64,000 nt of DNA from Costus lasius (Eukaryota; Streptophyta; Magnoliopsida; Zingiberales; Costaceae): assembly GCA_027563935.2 (NCBI GenBank), contig CM050454.1, positions 8,584,001 to 8,648,000 of the forward strand. Reading direction: 5' to 3'. The position numbers and the translations under genes are program-made. Below are positions 48,901 to 58,856 of the stretch, one piece after another (within the stretch, counting starts at the first letter, position 1; each line of letters starts with the position of its first letter). A model generated the notes under the pieces. The model made no database searches and was not told the origin of the DNA. It worked only from the letters and a program-made list of their open reading frames with translations.

Positions 48901-49872
48901 ATCTTGATCATTGGAAATGATATTCCTGAACTGCATGCTGTTAAAGCATGGTTAGGAAAATGTTTCCAGATGAAAGATCTAGGAGAAGCAGCCTATGTGT
49001 TAGGTGTGAAGATCTACCGAGATAGATCTAAGAGGCTTCTCGGGCTGTGCCAGAGTACTTACATCGATAAGGTCCTGGAGAGATTCCATTTAGAGAATTC
49101 TAAACGTGGATATCTTCCAGTCAGACATGGTCTGAATCTTTCGAAGAGTCAGTGTCCACAAACACAGACTGAGAAAGATGAAATGGACAATACGCCTTAT
49201 GCTTCGGCTATTGGGTCCATTATGTATGCGATGTTGTGTACTCGCCCAGACGTCGCTTACGGGTTAAGCGTGACCAGTCGATTCCAAAGTAATCCAGGTT
49301 TGGCGCACTGGATTGCAGTCAAGAACATCTTAAAATATCTGCGGAGGACCAAAGATATGTTCTTGATATATGGTGGTCAGGAAGAACTCAGTATAGAGGG
49401 ATATACTGATGCTTCATTCCAGTCGGACCAGGATGATTTCCGATCGCAGTCAGGCTATATTTTTAGCTTGAATGGTGGAGCAGTGGTGTGGAAGAGTTTC
49501 AAACAGTCAACTGTTGCTGATTCCACAACAGAAGCCGAGTATGTTGCAGCCTCGGAAGCATCCAAGGAGGCAGTCTGGATTCGTAAGTTCGTGAGAGAAC
49601 TTGGTGTCGTTCCTTCGAGTGCAGATCCTTTGGTTATCTTCTGTGATAACACTGGAGCAATAGCACAAGCAAAGGAACCATGGTTGCACCAGAAGTCCAA
49701 GCACATACAGAGACGGTTTCACTTGATCCGGGAGATCATTGATCGTGGCGAGATCAAGATTTGCAAGGTTCATACAGATGACAATCTGGCAGACCCGCTT
49801 ACCAAGCCTCTGGCGCAGCAGGAGCATGAGAAGCACTGTAATAATATGGGTTTGAGATTTCTCAACCATTAG
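45988..49872 (+). CDS. Copia gag-pol polyprotein, 1294 residues, intact
   Basis: A single frame from ATG 45988 (ACCATGAGC) to TAG 49872 encodes all functions of an autonomous Copia element. Gag is about residues 1-235, ending in a Lys-rich stretch, then a CCHC knuckle at 240-253 (CFHCGQLGHWKKDC). Protease has Asp287 in LDTACG. This is unusual, because the third residue of the D-T/S-G triad is Ala. GAG-pre-integrase (LWHSRLGHI) starts near 420 with CKACLMGK after it. Integrase catalytic residues are near D481 (HSDVCGPF), D544 (SDRGGEY) and E581 (GVSERRN). Reverse transcriptase begins near 800 with YVDDILIIG at about 968. RNase H has YTDASFQSD near 1139 and STTEAEYVAA near 1179. The order protease-integrase-RT is diagnostic of Copia. 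Confidence 0.97.
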   Translation: MSFNVRSLLEREKFAGPNFSDWFGHLKIVLKAERKLYVLETAIPPQPAPNAARAVREAYEKHVNDSIDVACLMLASMTPPLQRQHEDMSAIEIIANLKMLYAAQARTERYNLTKLFFQSKLADGSPVGAHVLKMIGHKEALEKLGHTINQELAVDIILQSLPPSFDAFIINFNMNKIDCTPAELLNMLLTTEETLKGKPSTSVLMVPSRNKKKGKKGKAPVKNYSKALKQKVKRSKDNRCFHCGQLGHWKKDCKALQGDKRGSVASGSGIFVTEVMVSSSSISWVLDTACGVHICSNVHELKRRRQVGQHEVDLRVGNGARVAAVAVGDYFITLPSGIVLELNNCYFVPSITKNIISIPALVRKGFAFECKISKCILTYDNIVYATGSINNGLFMLDMEYSIQNIDNKKAKYADDSTLLWHSRLGHINEKRIKRLHDHGLLGSFSYEEIDTCKACLMGKMTKSPFPNKGQRASGLLDLIHSDVCGPFSKHARGGYQYFITFTDDFSRYGYVYLMRHKSESFDKFKEFKNEVQNQLGRNIKALRSDRGGEYLSHAFTDYLKECGIISQLTPPGTPQWNGVSERRNRTLLDMVRSMMSQATLPYSFWGFALETAAKVLNRVPSKAVSKTPYELWYGKQPSLTFIRIWGCEAYVKKLASGKLESRSDKCIFVGYPKETKGYYFYDPKENKVFVARTAIFLEKEFLLQEASGREIKLDENPEEGQSAQAQLDEPEPVDQVIEQPEAQITREPRRSGRIRRQPERYDGVYIIDNDEPLTYADAVSGPESARWLEAMRAEMDSMSDNQVWDLVDPPPGVIPIGCKWIFKKKIDMDGNVVTYKGRLVAKGFKQIYGIDYDETFSPVAMFKSIRILFAIAAYYDYEIWQMDVKTAFLNGNLDEDVYMTQPEGFTNPSDRHKICKLKKSIYGLKQASRSWNIRFDESISEFGFIKNEDDPCVYKRFSGSVITFLILYVDDILIIGNDIPELHAVKAWLGKCFQMKDLGEAAYVLGVKIYRDRSKRLLGLCQSTYIDKVLERFHLENSKRGYLPVRHGLNLSKSQCPQTQTEKDEMDNTPYASAIGSIMYAMLCTRPDVAYGLSVTSRFQSNPGLAHWIAVKNILKYLRRTKDMFLIYGGQEELSIEGYTDASFQSDQDDFRSQSGYIFSLNGGAVVWKSFKQSTVADSTTEAEYVAASEASKEAVWIRKFVRELGVVPSSADPLVIFCDNTGAIAQAKEPWLHQKSKHIQRRFHLIREIIDRGEIKICKVHTDDNLADPLTKPLAQQEHEKHCNNMGLRFLNH

Positions 49873-49880
49873 ATTAAGTG

Positions 49881-49892
49881 CAAGTGGGAGAT
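49881..49892 (+). other. Copia polypurine tract
   Basis: CAAGTGGGAGAT immediately before the 3' LTR start TGTTGGGG, a common plant Copia polypurine tract. Confidence 0.9.
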
Positions 49893-51551
49893 TGTTGGGG
49901 TATGCCCTTAAGGCTAATGTTTGAGGCCTTTGGGATTGTAATAGTATCATGTAATAAACTGTTGTGTTTATAAAGGCATGGTTATTATTCAGGTTGTTAC
50001 CTTGTCTGCTGTAATAAGTGTACTTCTGAATAATGTCTCAAAGCTGTTCAGCTAGGCTGACAGTCTATATGTCCTTAGTCGAGATATCTTGGTGAACATG
50101 AGACAGCCTTGATATGATTGAGACTAATATGTGTGCTAATCTTATAGGATGCTTCGAGCATGGAATAAGATGTAGACTCATGGGTACATTGGATGTACTG
50201 GACAGACCCTACTGGGATATTCCATTGCTTGTCACAATGTGAATGATCCTTATAAGCAGCAAGTGGCACATGTCCTTTGACTTGAGATCACTTGTGTTTC
50301 TAAATGATGATTGTCATTGTTTTGAGGTAGTTCAATATCATTTGAAACATAATGATTATAGACTATCTTGGATGGTGAGCTTGAGTCAGGTTAGGGCTCT
50401 TGTGATAGATAAAGGATTGCCGTCTCCTTGTTCAAGGAGTGTGATGTTCTAAGGGCCCCCCCCCCCCCCCCCCGATATGAGATGATTGAGGAAGTGTATG
50501 GCCATACCCAGATGACTATGTTCATCTGATCTAATCATGCTCATCATATTGGAGTTACAAGCTTGACCCGCTTGTCCAATAAGAACATCCAGTGGCAAAG
50601 GACACATGTATGCCAAGTGAGTTGATTCACACTTGTGCTATGGTTTGGGTGGAGTCTTGGAAGACTCTTTCCTTTATATCGGGAGACAGTGATGTGTTGC
50701 TAGATACCCCTCACTGATCGTGATAACGTAAGTTATCGTTACCGACATTTAGAGGAAACCCTCAGGGTCGCACAATTTGATGATATGGCTTACTTAAGTC
50801 AGATCGTGTGGACTGAACTGTTTAGACTCAGTTTAAACGAGTTCAGACTCTGATTGTAAGTGAGATCTAGTCTGATCATGTTTGATTGATTGGGGCTTGA
50901 GATCGGTAAGCTTCGATCGAGAGTTTGGATGCTAGATCATAGAGATCAAGAGCATCAAGAGATGAATGGTTAGATCTTGAACCATTTGGTTCAAAGAGAT
51001 CTAGACCATGGCTTGGGCTGGTTTAATGAACCGAATTGGGTTGAACCTAATTGACTTGAACCGGTTCACATGTGTGAACGTATGGTTCAAGGTGTAAAGG
51101 CTTGTTGGGCGGTTTTTCCTTCAAGTGAGCGCATGGCTTGAAAACCTTCCATTTATGGAAGTGTAACGCCATGACTTGATTGGAGAAGGCTTAACGCAAA
51201 TCGGTTTTACTGAATTGTCATCTTCGTTGGACGAAAGAGGATTCTTGGAGACGGTAGCTCTCGGCCAAGCGCATCTCAACACACGACAAGGACATTGGGA
51301 TCTCTTGCTAGCACAAGGAAGATCCTAAAGGGTAGCCACCCCTCATCTTGTGTGTGAACTTGAAGAGGAGACCTACTTTGATCTCTTGCTTCCAAGCCGC
51401 CGCCCTCTTCATGGCTTTGGTATGAGTTCTCATAACTTCAAGTTGATCATATAGTTATCATATTCGATCTTGTTTAGAAACCCTTTTCGCCATGCTTGTT
51501 AGAATCGCAAGTTTAGGGTTTCTCCCCCCCTTTGAACTAGGGGTTCCTTCA
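49893..51551 (+). repeat. Copia 3' LTR
   Basis: 1659 bp, nearly identical to 42439-44095 (see the element entry). Followed by the target duplication GATTC. Confidence 0.96.
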
Positions 51552-53890
51552 GATTCTACCTCTCTCCTTTGTTACGATGCCAACCACATGTGTAGATTAG
51601 TGGCACCTCCTTATTGTTGATATTACTGTTGATTACTATCTGATTCCCGTTCTGCTCTGAGTTATATTCCTGTTGACATAACCTGTTGCATGAAACACGG
51701 TATGAGTATTTTGTTATTGCATGTTTATTGGTAGTTGGTAGGTGTTATGATGTCATGTTATATATACATACCTTGAGGGCTGGATATTTAGCGATAGATA
51801 GTCCAGTATACCTCGGATACTGCCTGTGATATTTCTGTCCGAGACGCTGTGTGATCGTCTCCCTGTGTTTGACCGAGAGAGTCCGATGTTATGGGCTTGA
51901 GGTCTGATATCAGCCCAGTAAGGGGTTGTACTGAGTGTAGGACGCTACACTAGCGGGCTGTCGACGGACAGTCGTCTCTACCGTTCGGGGAGCCATCGGT
52001 AGGGACTACTCTACTTTATAGAGTTGTGGGTCGTAGACCACTCTATTGTATAGAGTTGTGGGTCGTGGACCACTGCTGTATCAGCTCCCAGTTTTATCTG
52101 TGTATGATGACACATATATTGATACGTATTTGAGTTTGACTATACTCTATATGGGACATGTAGAGTCTTGGTTATAGTTCTTGGTAAATCTTTATATCTG
52201 ATCATGCACCATACAACTTGTGATATCCCTACTTAGCCTCCGGCTAACCCCCTTTGATTTGCCTCCAGGTTTTGGCGCGGCTCCTTCTGGAGCGGATTAG
52301 ATAGATAGTCTGTGACCACCAGTCTGGGTGGGTTTGAGTTGCATATAAGTCAAGTTTTGTATGTTATTATGTTCTGTCGTATCAGTCTCGTGACCGCTAC
52401 GCCGGTCTTGTTATCTGTTGGCCTGTCGACCGCTGCATCAGTCGTATTACCTGTTGGACTTATTGACCGCTGCGCCGGCCTCGTTATCTGTCTAGTCTGT
52501 CGACCACTGCGCCGGTCGCGTTGTTGGTTCTGTTGACCACTGTGCCGGTCTTGTATCTGTTTGTGGTTTGACTTATGGATATTCGTGGCCGGGTTGGCCT
52601 TTGTTATAATATATTATTCTGTCATGTACCTCTTGGGTTCTGTGCTATCTTGTCAGGTACAGTGTTGTTGCGTCCCGAGGCCCGGGATTCCCGGCGTGGA
52701 TTCCGGTGGGCGCTCGGGGGAGTAACAATATGAGTAGAAGGCTTCACTAAGCCTTGGTAGACTAATTTTACACATTCAAAACCCAAATACTCTGATATTT
52801 ACACAATCGAAGACTTGTTGGTTCCTTTGTACCCTTGAAATATAACTAGACTCTACTAGCTTAGTAGACAAGGTATCGATTAAGTACTTGACTAAAACAT
52901 AAATATTTACAAAGATTGGTGTCACTAAAATATTTCATCGAACACCTTGTAGTTGACCCAAAATATTATTTAAAATATAGACCCAATGCAAGATGTCAAT
53001 CCTGGTCTCGATTGACAACACCCAACAAGAATTTGTCAATCCTGGTTGCCCTATTGTTGTGTTTAACACTTACCATATCATGTCAAGCAAGGTCCGTTAT
53101 CTCTACCACATGCCACCATAAATTATAATACCAAAAATAACCATCACACTAAAATATCATTTAGCCGTGTCATGCGAATCATTAAATCGTGAAAAAAAAA
53201 TACTCAATTATGAGCCATACTCTTGAGTAAAGTATTTTTACAATGAGCTTATCTAGAGTAATAATTGCTTTCAAATAACTCAATGGTAGTGTATCCAACC
53301 CAAATGAACAATTTAATAGTTGCTTTACTTGGCAATGACAGTCAATGTTAGTGAGCTACCACAGCACAATCATGGCTTTGCTAATGAAAAGATCACAAGT
53401 TCTGCTGCATTTCCACTTGACATGCAAAATATACAATAGTCATGACTCATAAACCACCATCTATCTATATCAACTAAATAACTCATGGCAGATATTGATA
53501 TATCAAATATGAATGATAAAAGTGTAAGAAGACATATACATTTTTGTTCACACCTACATAACACCAAAGACATGCATCCTCACATCAAATAGTTGCATTT
53601 AGTGAGGGCAATTGATGTCGATGAGTTATGGTCGTTTACAAATTATCTTACGAAGCTAGTTGTGCCCATTTTTGTCTAGATAGATTAACCTTCAAAGATG
53701 GATTTTTGTTCGTACCACAAGTGAACTTGCAAGAAATAGAAAGGAAAAAAATGAGTTTAAGAAGTTAGATTACACGATACATGTTGAAAGAAAGTAACAG
53801 AGTTTCGTCTAATGAGTCGCATACACCGGCTTATAGGAGTATCTTTTATCTTAAGTGGCCCTCATTTATGTTTTTCTAGATTATATCATC

Positions 53891-54572
53891 CTCTAAACAC
53901 AAAATTTACAAGAAGCTAATGGACTAGTGACTAAGGAAACCCAATAATCTTGCTTAACTGTGAACGAATGAGCATACATTATTGAGAGAGGATCTTATCC
54001 GAGATATTTCTGGATTCAACTAGTGGGAAATAATCACTTTTTAAGGGCAAGGCCAAATTAAGAAATGTTGGGAGAAACTTCTTTATTTGAATTGGATCAA
54101 AATCAATATTTTCAATGGATGCCTACGGTTAGAAGCAGCCAACTAGCCCGAGCACGAGCCCACCACTGAATACAATATAAACGAGCTATGCTAAATATAA
54201 CTCAGTTCTACACAAGTTGTGTTAGGTATGACATGATAATAAACGAGCTATGCTAAATACAATATGATACAAAAAAAAAAAAAAACACTTACTAGCATAG
54301 CACCTAGCACAACTAAGGCATAGCCAAGCATGCCATAAGAAAAAAATTGCTTGGCCCAACACGACATGCAATATGACTATTGATTAGAGCTGAGCATGAC
54401 TTGAATTTTCAAACCAAAAAAAAATAAAATAATAATAATAAATAGAAAATTGAAACATAAAAATAGGAAAAAAATATTAATTTTATAGTTAAAAGATAAT
54501 TAAGCTTCTAGTTTTAAATCTTTTAAGATACTTTAAAATTAAGAAAAAGGTTAAAACTCGTGTGGCCTGATC
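53891..54572 (+). repeat. Tandem array unit 3, truncated
   Basis: It starts CTCTAAACACAAAATTTACA and follows the other units (ACCCAATAATCTTGCTTAAC, AAGGCATAGCCAAGCATGCC, GGTTAAAACTCGTGTGG). It is then cut by hAT-type sequence starting TAGAGGTGGCCAACGG at 54573. The chimeric gene portion is absent, and homology does not resume on the other side. Confidence 0.78.
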
Positions 54573-54766
54573 TAGAGGTGGCCAACGGTGCCCGGGCCGG
54601 GCCGGCCCAAGCACAGGCCCGCTCCGGCCCGTTCAGTGGTGGGCCGTGCTAGGCATGACAAAAATTACTCTAGGCCCAGCATAGCCCATGGCCTGATTAA
54701 GCGTGCCGAGAATAGCCCAGCTTAACTAAGCCCAGGCCCGTCCAAGGCTCGTGGGTCATGCCAGGC

Positions 54767-56427
54767 TAGAGGTGGCCAACGGGCCGTGCGGCATGGCCCG
54801 GCACGACGTGGGCTAGGCACGGCACGGCCCGTTGACCAAGTCAACGGGCCGTGGGCGGCTCGTGGCCCGGCTCGAGTCGGGCTGGGCCGAGGGTTCACGG
54901 CACGCAGGCTAGGCACAACATGGCATGGGTAATAAATATTTTTTTATTATTTTGGCGCCAAAATTTAAATTATTACCTATGTTATTTTACATTTATACCC
55001 CCCTAAAGTATCTAAAAAATTTAAATTTATAGGTATAATTGTCTTTTAACTATAAAATTATTATTTTATTCTCTTTTAATAATATAAAATAGAGGATAAA
55101 TTTGTAAATTTACACTCATTTCATCTTTATAAATTCTAGATAGTTCCTTACATTTTCACACACAAAATTTTAGTTTGAATTATTTTTTTATTACATTCCT
55201 CTTAATCACGTGAGTTTCAATTACTTTGTTAATTGTGTTTGTAGTTGCAGGTGAGCACGAGGCATAGAGAAAAATGGCAGACAATAGAAGAGTGAAGATA
55301 ATTATCATTCTGCCAAATTCTCAACGTTCAATCTTCCTTACGTCTACCTCAAATTTCTTCAATGCTGATCAATGACTATTTTAAGTATTATCGAACGTGT
55401 TAGTCAAATCATACGAATTGATGTATTCAGGTTCGAAGAACGCTTTATCCACTTAACTGATCATGCAAGACAAGAATTTTTAGCTTCTCCCTCCCCTTCT
55501 GGGGTTGAGATTGAAATAGAGGTTGAGGACTTTGAAATAAATGATAGTGATAGTGAGGAGGACAGTGATAATATCAACGATGAGCCGGAGCAATATATCG
55601 AAACAAACCAAGCACAAGAGTCACTTGAGTTTTTTATTGTTGAAGAAGGAGGTAGAGCTGAAAACATAGAGTGCGCAATATGCAGAGAGAAGATGGAGCA
55701 CGGAGAGCAAGTATGCTTAATACAATGCTCGCACATCTTCCATAGTAGCTGCTTGCGTCGCTGGCCACGGGTCAATTGTTTATGCCCATTATGTCGGCAA
55801 TTGATTTAAGCTTAAATGTATAATGTATGAATATGAAATTTAATCGAGTTGATTTTAACTTTAGTTATGTGTTGTTAGTGTTGTTAGTAAATAAATTAAT
55901 ATTAATTTAATAAAATATATTAAAATTTAAATTATATATTTTTTTAAAAAATAAAATAATTAATTAAATAATAATTTAATATTTTTTCAAAAATTTATGC
56001 AAAATACATAATTATCAATTTCTCATTTTTTTTATTTTTTTATTTTATATAATTTAATTAATTAATATTTTATTTATTTTTTAAATTTATTTTAATGAAG
56101 CGGGCCAAAGTTGGCCCGTGGGCCATCTTCGAGTCGGGCCAGGCATGGCCCGCGTGCCACATCTGGACCCGTTGGGCTGCATCCGGCCCGCATGCCGACG
56201 CCAGCCCGCGGGCCAAGTTCAGCACGCGTGCCGGATCTGGCCCACGAGTTGGATCTGTGCTGAGCAAACGATGGATCCGTGCCTGGGCCGGCACGGCTAA
56301 TCGTGCCACGGGTCATGCCAGGCCCAGATTTTTCTCCTCCGTGCCGTGCCCGGCACGGCCCGCCAGGAGTCGAGCCGAGGCGGGCCCGGGCCCAGGCCAG
56401 CCCGGGCACGGCCCATGGCCACCTCTA
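54767..56427 (+). mobile_element. hAT-type element carrying a RING-H2 gene (Pack-hAT)
   Basis: The ends are TAGAGGTGGCCAACGG and GGCCACCTCTA with a perfect 8-bp duplication TGCCAGGC (54759-54766, 56428-56435). The arms are GC-rich (GGCACGGCCCG), the interior AT-rich. There is no transposase. The cargo at 55372-55809 is a RING-H2 open frame, so this is a gene-capturing non-autonomous hAT element. Confidence 0.88.
55372..55809 (+). CDS. RING-H2 finger protein (putative E3 ubiquitin ligase) inside a hAT element
   Basis: The frame gives 145 residues. An N-terminal segment with no recognised fold is followed by an acidic stretch (about 48-75, Glu/Asp/Ser) and a complete C-terminal RING-H2: CAIC, 14 residues, CSHIFH, SSC, 10 residues, CPLC (residues about 99-142). 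All eight metal ligands and the Trp after the sixth ligand (RRWP) are present. RING-H2 proteins recruit E2 enzymes to ubiquitylate targets. The start is uncertain. Another frame opens at ATG 55274 (MADNRRVKIII) and ends with TGA overlapping this ATG (ATGA at 55372), so a frameshift may have split a longer protein. An acceptor-like TTGCAG precedes at about 55250. It is probably a captured gene copy, and expression is unknown. Confidence 0.72.
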   Translation: MTILSIIERVSQIIRIDVFRFEERFIHLTDHARQEFLASPSPSGVEIEIEVEDFEINDSDSEEDSDNINDEPEQYIETNQAQESLEFFIVEEGGRAENIECAICREKMEHGEQVCLIQCSHIFHSSCLRRWPRVNCLCPLCRQLI

Positions 56428-56921
56428 TGCCAGGCCCGACGGGCTAGGTTGGGCACGCGGGCTGTGCTAGGCCCGGCACGATGGGCTAAGTTTGGCACGC
56501 GAGTTGTTCCAAGCCTAGTTACAAAATTACTCCACCAAGTTTCAAACTCTTACCCTTTTAACACTAATGTTATTAAGTTAACCAAAAATCTTTAAAATAA
56601 TATCGTTTACATATTAAAACTAATATTACAAATATAAATGATAAAGTAAAATTAAAAAATTAAAAAATATCAAGATTTATTAAAATTTTATTTATATATT
56701 AAAATAATAATAATATATAAGTTTCAAAAAATATATACAATATTTGATAAAGCTTATCGTGCCTAAGCCGCCCCGTGTGCCGTGCTTGCGCCTTGCCCGC
56801 GTGTCGTGCCGTGCTCGGCACGGCCCGGCCCGCGTGCCAAAAGGGTTGAGCTCAGCCTTACCCAGAACCGGCCATGGGCCGCTTGCAGCCGGTTGACCCG
56901 ATCAACGGGCCTTGGTAGGGG

Positions 56922-57570
56922 TGAGCATTCGGGTCGATAAATTCGGTTTTTACCGCATTTAGCACTAGAAATAGAGTTCTTGATCAATTTAGGAGTTCTT
57001 TATCTCCTAAATTAGTGGAAGCTCTCATATGTGGTCAAGAATGGTTTTGAAGATCATCACATCCAATTAATATTGAAGCAACACTTCAAGACAGATAAGT
57101 TTGAATCAGGTATAATTTTCTTTTTAGTTAAATATTTTCTAGTATATTTTTTAAACCTTTTTCTTTTTGCTAAACTCATTCTTTTATTTTTGCAGAATTT
57201 TTTTCAAACATGCAGGAAATGACAACGAGTGTAAAGCTGTGATTGGGATGCTTGGTGTTCTCACTTGTAAGAAGTAAAATCACTTCAAAGTTCAAATTAC
57301 ATGCATATATTTTTTCATTCTTTTATAATTGTAAGATATATGTGACTAATAATGATTATTTTGTTTGTAGTTTGTGGGATCTTGAGACGATTGATGGTCT
57401 ACAATCTACAAGATGCTTCACATTTTGGTTTTATTGTGAAGTTATGGTTTTGATGTCAAGACTTTTTAATATGGACTGTTTGTTGAATTGTTATGGTTGT
57501 AATTTTGTGAGATGGATTAACTTTGGTGTAGATTTCAAACATTTTATTTTTGATGTTAATATCTAAGTTT
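56922..57570 (+). pseudogene. hAT transposase C-terminal remnant beside a hAT 5' end
   Basis: TAGGGGTGAGCATTCGG (56922) is a hAT-type terminus. Forty bases later, plus-strand sequence reads RVLDQFRSSLSP and KLVEALICGQEW (about 56965-57040). This is the C-terminal dimerisation region of Ac-like hAT transposases (usually followed by LR), here ended by TGA. The stretch to about 57570 looks like intron and 3' sequence (a CAG acceptor near 57196). Most of the transposase is missing, so this is an internally deleted element. No right terminus was found. Confidence 0.62.
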
Positions 57571-58856
57571 TATATCTTTATTACCTAGTCAGGTATGGTA
57601 TTCTTGAAGAAGGTATTTTCTCAATTGTATATTTGTATATCTTATTTTTTTTACAGAGGATGCTATGCATTTACTAGAGCTGGCTGATTTTTGTGGTAGG
57701 AGCCTCGAGGCTGATTTTTGTGGAATATGCACAGTCTAAATCAAAGGCTGAATGACTGATGTGGTAAGAAGGTATTTAATATCTGAGAGATTGGCGTGTG
57801 TAATGGACGAGCTGGTTTAAGAAAGCCTCTAGGGACTGAAATTGTCAATGTTGCAGGTTATGTGTGGAGCTTGGAAGGAAAGAAAAAAAGACATTTTTCT
57901 TCAGAGGAGATTCAAACTGGCTGGGCTTTAGTAAGGTAACGTTCTCTATTTTGCTTTTGCATTAAATGAGTTATAAATCCCAATATGCTGAAGGGTGAAG
58001 AAGTGCGGGTAAATTATGCTGGTAATATATTATTCTGATATTGCACAATAATATAGAGATATATACGCGTCTAGATACAATGCACCTATACACTTATACA
58101 CATACATACGAATACATGTACAATTTGTTGTAATCGTGCTTTCCCTTTAGTGTGCAAGCGCAAATGTTCTTGCAGGCTGGTGCGATTTTGGTAGTATCTT
58201 TGTGGCTAATGTGGTAGAGGGGCGTTCTTAAATCTAATGAATATAGGTACTATCATAAATTCATACCTGATATTGTTTATTGAAAATATAGCTTTATCTG
58301 TTATCAACTTGTTTGAACATGAATAGAATTTGCCAAAATTTAGATCTTCAAATTTATGGCAACTTAATTCCTACAAAACTAGTTAACTGACTAAGCCTGA
58401 TCCACGAAAATTTATGCCTCACACTAGTCAATGTGAAGACAGAACTTTTTTTTTCATTCAAGCTTTTCTATCTCCAAAAGAGCATTTTACATCACCCTTT
58501 TATGTGAAGGGGTGAGAGTTGTCTAATCCAGCTTACCTTAATAATTAACCTTTTCTTTACACAAATTAAGGCTACAAAACATGGTGATAACTAATAATTC
58601 ACAGACATGTCAATTCCAAACACCAAGCAGCAGAGATGTTCAGCTCGCAATAAATGAGGAATGGGCGAGCTTGCTTTGGAGCGTACAAAACATGGGAAGG
58701 CTGAGTGGAGGAGACTCGGGAAGGAAATCTTGTCAATTTTAGAACCTGTTGGGGAGTCTCGACCAACCAGGTTCAATCACCGAAACCGGGCTGGAAGCTT
58801 TCGTGTTCGGCCGGAACGTCTTGGACCAACTGGGTCATGTGGTCCTTCATCAATCG
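57571..58856. other. No confident gene; one exon-like island
   Basis: About 57858-57935, after a TTGCAG acceptor and before GTAACG, reads YVWSLEGKKKRHFSSEEI and could be an exon remnant. I do not recognise it. 58645-58850 is GC-richer and is open on both strands. Its minus strand has RRSGRTRKLPARF, reminiscent of the linker before a Copia reverse transcriptase, but no other Copia domain is nearby. The rest is AT-rich. Confidence 0.3.

Larger units (their letters stand above)
42439..51551 (+). mobile_element. Young, intact Ty1/Copia retrotransposon, 9.1 kb
   Basis: The ends TGTTGGGGTATG and GGGGTTCCTTCA have duplication GATTC on each side. LTRs are 42439-44095 (1657 bp) and 49893-51551 (1659 bp). 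By eye they differ only by a C-run of 16 versus 18 and one A/G (GCCACCCTC vs GCCGCCCTC). Primer site, polypurine tract and an uninterrupted 1294-codon polyprotein are all present. The LTR length and start would fit an Angela/Tork-type lineage, but I cannot fix the clade. Confidence 0.97.
32149..52727 (+). mobile_element. Ty3/Gypsy retrotransposon (chromovirus type) with two nested insertions
   Basis: The ends TGTTACGTTT and GGGGGAGTAACA are flanked by the 5-bp duplication ATATG (32144-32148, 52728-52732). Unit 1 near 16475 shows the empty site. The 5' LTR is 32149-34353 (2205 bp). The 3' LTR starts at 38416 and is split by 39024-42007 and 42439-51551. Without these and their duplications it is also 2205 bp. 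Reverse transcriptase, RNase H and integrase motifs plus a C-terminal chromodomain-like block point to the Tekay/Del lineage. Confidence 0.95.
38416..52727 (+). repeat. Gypsy 3' LTR, split into three parts
   Basis: The LTR parts are 38416-39023, 42013-42438 and 51557-52727, each colinear with the 5' LTR. The first break is flanked by CCCGC (39019-39023, 42008-42012) and the second by GATTC (42434-42438, 51552-51556). Both are 5-bp duplications typical of LTR element integration. Confidence 0.93.
26682..53890 (+). repeat. Tandem array unit 2 (about 3.75 kb before insertions)
   Basis: Same landmarks as unit 1, starting CTCTAAACACAATATTTACA. Its insertions are MITEs at 27453-27919 and 29095-29570, the LTR-like element 28044-29014, the PIF-like element 31022-31965 and the Gypsy complex 32149-52727. 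Removing these and their target duplications leaves about 3.75 kb. The interval 52728-53890 is the unit tail and carries the empty site of the Mutator-like element. Confidence 0.8.
54573..56921. mobile_element. Outer hAT-type element, interrupted (type TAGAGGTGGCCAA)
   Basis: It begins TAGAGGTGGCCAACGG and is rich in GGCCCGGC/CGGGCC words on both flanks of the inner element. On the right the matching end seems to stop at CAACGGGCCTTGG (about 56921), losing the last bases where TAGGGGTGAGCA begins. The inner element 54767-56427 sits inside it. 56436-56900 otherwise is AT-rich with no gene. Confidence 0.6.
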
